DNA of 64,000 bases from Streptomyces tibetensis (GTDB lineage: Bacteria > Actinomycetota > Actinomycetes > Streptomycetales > Streptomycetaceae): NCBI RefSeq assembly GCF_007655005.1, contig NZ_SZVW01000010.1:124001-188000 (forward strand), read 5' to 3'. Below are positions 60,260 through 64,000 of this stretch, in pieces. A model generated the notes under the pieces. The model saw nothing but the letters and a program-made list of their open reading frames with translations, was not told the DNA's origin and did no database searches. The position numbers and the translations under genes are program-made. The stretch's first letter is position 1. Each line of letters opens with the position of its first letter.

Positions 60260-60368
60260 CCCGGACCGCCGGTGGCTGATCGCCCTCGCCTGGGTATGGG
60301 TGGGCGTACCGCTCGCCTACGGGCTGTACGAGCTCGTCCGCAAGGCGACGCAGCTGTTCACCGGCTAG
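60228..60368 (+). CDS. MFS transporter small subunit
   Basis: A 46-residue protein from GTG 60228 with a strong GAAGGAGG eight bases upstream. A polar N-terminus (SSDSSQSPPSPDRRW) precedes one membrane helix (LIALAWVWVGVPLAYGLYELV) and a short basic tail. Genes of this kind follow OFA transporters in many actinobacteria and are named small subunit of the transporter. It overlaps the transporter's last 32 nt in another frame. Confidence 0.8.
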   Translation: MSSDSSQSPPSPDRRWLIALAWVWVGVPLAYGLYELVRKATQLFTG

Positions 60369-60405
60369 GGGCCGTGGGCGCGGGCAGGAGCCGGGGCCCT
60401 GGGTG

Positions 60406-60443
60406 GTCGAACGCCCACCCGGGGCCCCGGGTGGGCGTTCGAC
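60406..60443. terminator. 38-bp perfect palindrome terminator
   Basis: Positions 60406-60443 are perfectly self-complementary (arm begins GTCGAACGCCCACCC). It lies 38 nt after the small-subunit stop. The remaining gap to 60583 shows only a GAGGGGG ribosome binding site. Confidence 0.85.
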
Positions 60444-60583
60444 AGGTGTCCGGACGTCCGAGCTCCTGACCGAAGCTGACAACCCCGGCGCCGGTTTCCT
60501 GTCGCCTTGGCTGCCGTCGTACCCGTGAGTCACTGATCAGACTGGTGGATCCGCTACCCAAGGCAACGAGGGGGATCCACCCA

Positions 60584-61522
60584 ATGAACGGCTCGCGCAT
60601 CGCCGCCGTCGGCCACTACCAGCCCGCCAAGGTCCTCACCAACGAGGACCTGGCGGGCCTGGTGGACACCAGTGACGAGTGGATCAGAAGCCGGGTGGGC
60701 ATCCGCACGCGTCACATCGCCGGCCCCGACGAGCCGGTCGACGAACTGGCCTCCCACGCCGCCGCCAAGGCCCTCGCCGCGGCCGGACTGGCCCCCGCGG
60801 ACATCGACCTGGTGCTGGTCGCCACCTCCACCGCCGTCGACCGCTCACCCAACATGGCCGCCCGGGTCGCGGCACGCCTGGGCATCCCGCAGGCCGCCAC
60901 CATGGACCTCAACGTGGTGTGTGCCGGGTTCACCCACGCCCTGGCCACCGCCGACCACGCCGTCCGTGCGGGAGGTGCGAGCCGGGCGCTGGTCATCGGG
61001 GCCGACAAGATGTCCGAGGTGACCGACTGGAGCGACCGCAGCACGTGCGTGCTCGTCGGCGACGGGGCCGGGGCGGCGGTGGTCGAGGCCGCCGACGAGC
61101 CGGCCATCGGGCCGGTGCTGTGGGGCTCGGTGCCCGAGATGGGCAACGCGGTGCGCATCGAGGGCACCCCGCCGCGCTTCGCCCAGGAGGGCCAGAGCGT
61201 CTACCGCTGGGCCACCACGCAACTGCCGCCCATCGCTCGTTTGGCCTGCGAGCGGGCCGGGCTGGAACCGGCCGACCTCGCCGGGGTCGTGCTGCACCAG
61301 GCGAACCTGCGCATCATCGAACCCCTCGCGCAGAAGATCGGCGCCGTCAACGCGGTCGTCGCCCGCGATGTCACCGAGTCCGGCAACACCTCGGCCGCGA
61401 GCATCCCGCTGGCCTTCTCGAAGCTGGTCGAGCGGGGGGCGCTCACCACGGGCGACCCGGTGCTGCTGTTCGGCTTCGGCGGGAACCTGTCGTACGCCGG
61501 GCAGGTCGTGCGCTGCCCGTGA
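60584..61522 (+). CDS. Beta-ketoacyl-ACP synthase III-like enzyme (FabH-like)
   Basis: A 312-residue KASIII-family thiolase from ATG 60584. The catalytic triad is intact: Cys113 in NVVCAGF, His in VLHQANLRI (about 240) and Asn in ESGNTSAAS (about 270). ARTRHI-like RTRHIAG and the C-terminal GFGGNLSYAG complete the family. It stands outside the fab operon, so it may prime a special fatty acid or natural product, or act on a short acyl-CoA linked to the neighbouring carboxylate module. Confidence 0.92.
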   Translation: MNGSRIAAVGHYQPAKVLTNEDLAGLVDTSDEWIRSRVGIRTRHIAGPDEPVDELASHAAAKALAAAGLAPADIDLVLVATSTAVDRSPNMAARVAARLGIPQAATMDLNVVCAGFTHALATADHAVRAGGASRALVIGADKMSEVTDWSDRSTCVLVGDGAGAAVVEAADEPAIGPVLWGSVPEMGNAVRIEGTPPRFAQEGQSVYRWATTQLPPIARLACERAGLEPADLAGVVLHQANLRIIEPLAQKIGAVNAVVARDVTESGNTSAASIPLAFSKLVERGALTTGDPVLLFGFGGNLSYAGQVVRCP

Positions 61523-61582
61523 GCGGCGGGGCGGTGTGACGCGGTCAACTCCTCGAAACCCTGGCTCTCGTGGGCCGTAGAC

Positions 61583-61606
61583 TGTAGACGAAAGACAATC
61601 AATACT
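61583..61606. promoter_or_regulatory. Regulatory motif upstream of the GntR gene
   Basis: TGTAGACGAAAGACAATC (61583-61600) shares TGT-N-GACGAAA with the fdh/OFA gap, and ACTGTAGAC (61581-61589) is the complement of GTCTACAG-type bases there (58793-58800). It is about 65-85 bp before the GntR ATG, suitable for autoregulation. Confidence 0.5.
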
Positions 61607-61669
61607 GACTCTGCGGCGATACCGGCTCGCGCCGCGTTGTGCACGGCCCTGCCGAGGAGGGGGACCGCG

Positions 61670-62347
61670 ATGCTGTCGACAGGCCTGCCCCAGGGGGCGG
61701 TACCCAAGCTGGAACGCCCGGGTCCGCTGCGTGATCGTGTCTACGAGGCACTGCTCGAACTCATCACGACCCGTGCGCTCCAGCCCGGCCAGCATCTCGT
61801 GGAGAGCGAACTCGCCGGACACCTCGGGGTCTCCCGGCAGCCCGTGCGCGAGGCGCTGCAGCGGCTCAACACCGAGGGGTGGGTCGATCTGCGGCCCGCC
61901 CAGGGCGCGTTCGTGCACGAGCCGACGGAGGAGGAGGCCGACCAGCTCCTCACGGTCCGTACGCTCCTGGAGGCCGAGGCGGCCCGGCTCGCGGCGGCCA
62001 ACGCCAACAGCGCGGGCATCGCCGCCCTGGAAGCGCTGTGCGCGGAGGGCGAGAAGGCCGTCGAGGCCGATGACGTGGACGGGGCCGTCGCCATGAACGC
62101 CCATTTCCACGCCAAGATCATGGAGCTCGCCGGCAACGCGGTCCTCGCCGAACTCGCCGCCCAGGTCGACCGGCGCGTGCGTTGGTACTACACGCCGGTG
62201 GCCCGTCGGCGCGGTCACCAGTCCTGGATCGAGCACCGCGAACTCATCGCCGCGGTCGCCGACCGGGACGAACAGCGCGCCACCCAGCTGATGCGCGCGC
62301 ACACCGAACACACACGGCGCTCGTACCACGCGCGCTCGCGTGCGTAG
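61670..62347 (+). CDS. GntR-family regulator, FadR/FCD subfamily
   Basis: A 225-residue protein from ATG 61670 with GAGGAGGGGG upstream. Winged HTH: LRDRVYEALLELITTRALQPGQHLVESELAGHLGVSRQPVREALQRLNTEGWVDLRPAQGAFV (20-82). The FCD ligand domain (about 90-220) has the metal-type pattern D...H (NAHFHAKIMELAGN; HRELIAAVADRD; MRAHTEHT). FCD regulators sense small carboxylates. A shared upstream motif suggests it controls the fdh/OFA genes and itself. Confidence 0.93.
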   Translation: MLSTGLPQGAVPKLERPGPLRDRVYEALLELITTRALQPGQHLVESELAGHLGVSRQPVREALQRLNTEGWVDLRPAQGAFVHEPTEEEADQLLTVRTLLEAEAARLAAANANSAGIAALEALCAEGEKAVEADDVDGAVAMNAHFHAKIMELAGNAVLAELAAQVDRRVRWYYTPVARRRGHQSWIEHRELIAAVADRDEQRATQLMRAHTEHTRRSYHARSRA

Positions 62348-62420
62348 CGCCGCCATACACCTGTAGCGCCGCCATACGTCCGTAGCGCCGCCCTACGTCT
62401 TGAGCGCCGCCACGCGTACG
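62345..62420 (+). repeat. Four 19-bp tandem repeats after the GntR gene
   Basis: Units near TAGCGCCGCCATACGTCCG start at 62345 (overlapping the stop codon), 62364, 62383 and 62402 (the last diverged). They could fold as alternative hairpins with CGGCGCCG at 62421. Confidence 0.8.
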
Positions 62421-62475
62421 CGGCGCCGTCATGCCTGCCCTGCCACGTGGGAGGGCACCCGCCACCGCTTCTTTG

Positions 62476-62488
62476 TCCACTGAGTGGA
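62476..62488 (+). promoter_or_regulatory. Palindrome upstream of the ROK gene
   Basis: TCCACTGAGTGGA is a perfect 6+1+6 palindrome, 131 bp before the ROK start. It may be an operator for the ROK regulator. No other feature is seen in 62421-62618 apart from GGGGAGG before the start codon. Confidence 0.4.
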
Positions 62489-62618
62489 AAAAGTAGGAGG
62501 CAATTCCTGCGCGACTTCTTCCCAGCCCCGGCAGCCGCTGCTACGTTCCCTCCGAAAGCAAGCCACCGTGGTGGCGGGAAACCGGCGCGCACAGGCCGAT
62601 CGAGGCGGGGAGGGGCTC

Positions 62619-63809
62619 GTGAGACGTATGACCGCACGACCCGGAAACGCCCACCAGGCTCGACTGCTCAAGCTGTTGCGAGACGGCGGCCCCAACTCCC
62701 GTGCCCAACTGGGCGACCAGGTCGATCTCTCGCGGTCCAAGCTGGCCGTGGAGGTGGACCGGCTGCTGGAGACGGGGCTGGTCGTGGCCGACGGACTCGC
62801 CGCCTCGCGCGGTGGCCGCCGCTCCCACAACATCCGGCTCAACCCCGAACTGCGCTTCCTCGGCGTCGACATCGGCGCGACCTCGGTCGACGTCGCCGTC
62901 ACCAACGCCGAACTGGAGACCCTCGGACACCTCAACCAGCCCATGGACGTGCGCGAGGGTCCCGTCGCGGTCTTCGAGCAGGTCCTCGCCATGGCCGCGA
63001 AACTGAGAGCCTCCGGGCTCGCGGAAGGGTTCGACGGCGCCGGCATCGGCGTCCCGGGCCCGGTCCGTTTTCCCGAGGGCATCCCGGTGGCACCGCCGAT
63101 CATGCCCGGCTGGGACGGCTTCCCCGTGCGGGAGGCGCTCAGCCAGGAACTCGGCTGCCCGGTCATGGTCGACAACGACGTGAACCTGATGGCGATGGGG
63201 GAGCAGCACGCGGGCGTCGCCCGCACCGTCGCCGACTTCCTCTGCGTCAAGATCGGCACCGGCATCGGCTGCGGCATCGTCGTCGGCGGTGAGGTCTACC
63301 GCGGTACGACGGGTAGCGCCGGCGACATCGGGCACATCCAGGCCGTCCCCGACGGCCGCCCCTGTGCCTGCGGCAACCGGGGCTGCCTGGAGGCCCACTT
63401 CAGCGGGGCCGCCCTGGCCCGTGACGCCACGGAGGCCGCCCAGCAGGGACTTTCGGCCGAACTGGCCTCGCGGCTGGAGACCGACGGCGGCCTCACCGCC
63501 GTCGACGTCGCCGCCGCGGCCGCCGCCGGTGACGCCACCGCCCTCGATCTGATCCGCGAGGGCGGCAACCGCACCGGCCAGGTCATCGCCGGCCTGGTCA
63601 GCTTCTTCAACCCGGGCCTGGTGGTGATCGGCGGCGGGGTGACCGGCCTCGGTCACACCCTGCTCGCCGCGATCCGCACCCAGGTCTACCGCCAGTCACT
63701 GCCGCTGGCGACCGGCAACCTTCCCATCGTCCTGGGCGAGTTGGGCCCCGCCGCCGGAGTGATCGGCGCGGCCCGGCTTATCAGCGACCACCTGTTCTCA
63801 CCCGCGTAA
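62619..63809 (+). CDS. ROK-family transcriptional regulator
   Basis: A 396-residue protein from GTG 62619, five bases after GGGGAGG. N-terminal winged HTH (HQARLLKLLRDGGPNSRAQLGDQVDLSRSKLAVEVDRLLETGLV, 9-52). ROK domain: LGVDIGATSVDVAVTN (phosphate loop), GIGVPGPVRF, VDNDVNLMAMGEQ, GTGIGCGIVVGGEVYRG, GDIGHIQ and the zinc motif CACGNRGCLEAH. It is a sugar-responsive repressor, placed just before a sugar ABC transporter that it probably controls. Confidence 0.94.
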   Translation: MRRMTARPGNAHQARLLKLLRDGGPNSRAQLGDQVDLSRSKLAVEVDRLLETGLVVADGLAASRGGRRSHNIRLNPELRFLGVDIGATSVDVAVTNAELETLGHLNQPMDVREGPVAVFEQVLAMAAKLRASGLAEGFDGAGIGVPGPVRFPEGIPVAPPIMPGWDGFPVREALSQELGCPVMVDNDVNLMAMGEQHAGVARTVADFLCVKIGTGIGCGIVVGGEVYRGTTGSAGDIGHIQAVPDGRPCACGNRGCLEAHFSGAALARDATEAAQQGLSAELASRLETDGGLTAVDVAAAAAAGDATALDLIREGGNRTGQVIAGLVSFFNPGLVVIGGGVTGLGHTLLAAIRTQVYRQSLPLATGNLPIVLGELGPAAGVIGAARLISDHLFSPA

Positions 63810-63916
63810 GCGCACTTCAGTACGTCAGCACGCAAGCACACCAGCACGACGCTTCCGTACCGAGCCCTGCTCTGCCCTGCCCTGAAACCGGCCCGCACGC
63901 CCGCCAAGGGGACCTC

Positions 63917-64000
63917 ATGGCACCAGAACCACCGCTGCTCAGCATGTCCGGCATCACCAAGTCGTTCCCCGGAGTCCGGGCCCTCGACGGCGTCGACCTC
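63917..64000 (+). CDS. Sugar ABC transporter ATP-binding protein, partial
   Basis: Only the first 28 codons are in the window, from ATG 63917 behind AAGGGGA. LLSMSGITKSFPGVRALDGVDL is the A-loop region of RbsA/XylG/MglA-type double ATPases. With the upstream ROK repressor it suggests a monosaccharide uptake system continuing past the window. Confidence 0.85.
   Translation, partial: MAPEPPLLSMSGITKSFPGVRALDGVDL

Overview
The window is high-GC actinobacterial DNA, almost certainly a Streptomyces chromosome. Third codon positions are strongly G/C, GTG and TTG starts are frequent, genes are often coupled by 4-bp ATGA/GTGA overlaps, and families typical of the genus appear (XRE regulators with DUF5753, CBM2-carrying cellulases with CebR boxes, a second DnaK, SigB-family regulators). 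I saw no rRNA, tRNA, CRISPR array, transposase or replication origin.

Layout. 1-5 kb: stress-type genes (baeRF2-like protein, DJ-1/PfpI, CBS, DUF2795, SigB-family sigma factor, a membrane-anchored protein with ten 30-bp repeats). 5-14.7 kb: an aminotransferase-fold protein lacking the PLP lysine and coupled to a metallo-hydrolase, a second metallo-hydrolase with a DedA protein, a holin/phosphodiesterase fusion, OsmC, a CorA-like protein and a GDPD. 14.7-20.5 kb: dnaK behind a HAIR-like HspR site, a 205-bp inverted-repeat element, an NmrA/HxlR divergent pair, an orphan NarJ-like chaperone, an XRE regulator and a universal stress gene whose 3' end has been replaced.

20.5-30.2 kb is the most unusual part: a stress-signalling island. 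RsbR, RsbS, RsbT, an anti-sigma/RsbX fusion and a SpoIIE phosphatase form a tightly overlapped operon. A paralogous pair (MarR regulator plus GAF-like/PP2C protein) sits on each side of it. Beyond one flank lie the remains of an RsbW-like kinase and of a SigB-family sigma factor. The two PP2C paralogues have each lost a different metal-binding aspartate, and a near-identical palindrome lies upstream of rsbR and upstream of the dead kinase gene. SigB-type promoter motifs (GNNT-N15-GGGTAC) precede several genes in the first 21 kb.

30.2-42 kb: XRE/MmyB regulator, pterin dehydratase, methyltransferases, an MmpS-like protein, then a cellulase locus (GH74, GH48, divergent GH6, all with CBM2) with two CebR-type operators. 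42-52 kb: aldo/keto reductase, long-chain acyl-CoA ligase, LysR/SBF transporter pair, DUF4185 protein, secreted sialidase, quinone oxidoreductase with a divergent MarR regulator.

52-62 kb is a formate (probably oxalate/formate) module: FdhD, a split NAD-type formate dehydrogenase, a PanE-like reductase overlapping its catalytic subunit, a divergent OFA transporter with its small subunit, a FabH-like enzyme and a GntR regulator whose upstream motif recurs before the transporter. The window ends with a ROK regulator and the start of a sugar ABC transporter ATPase.
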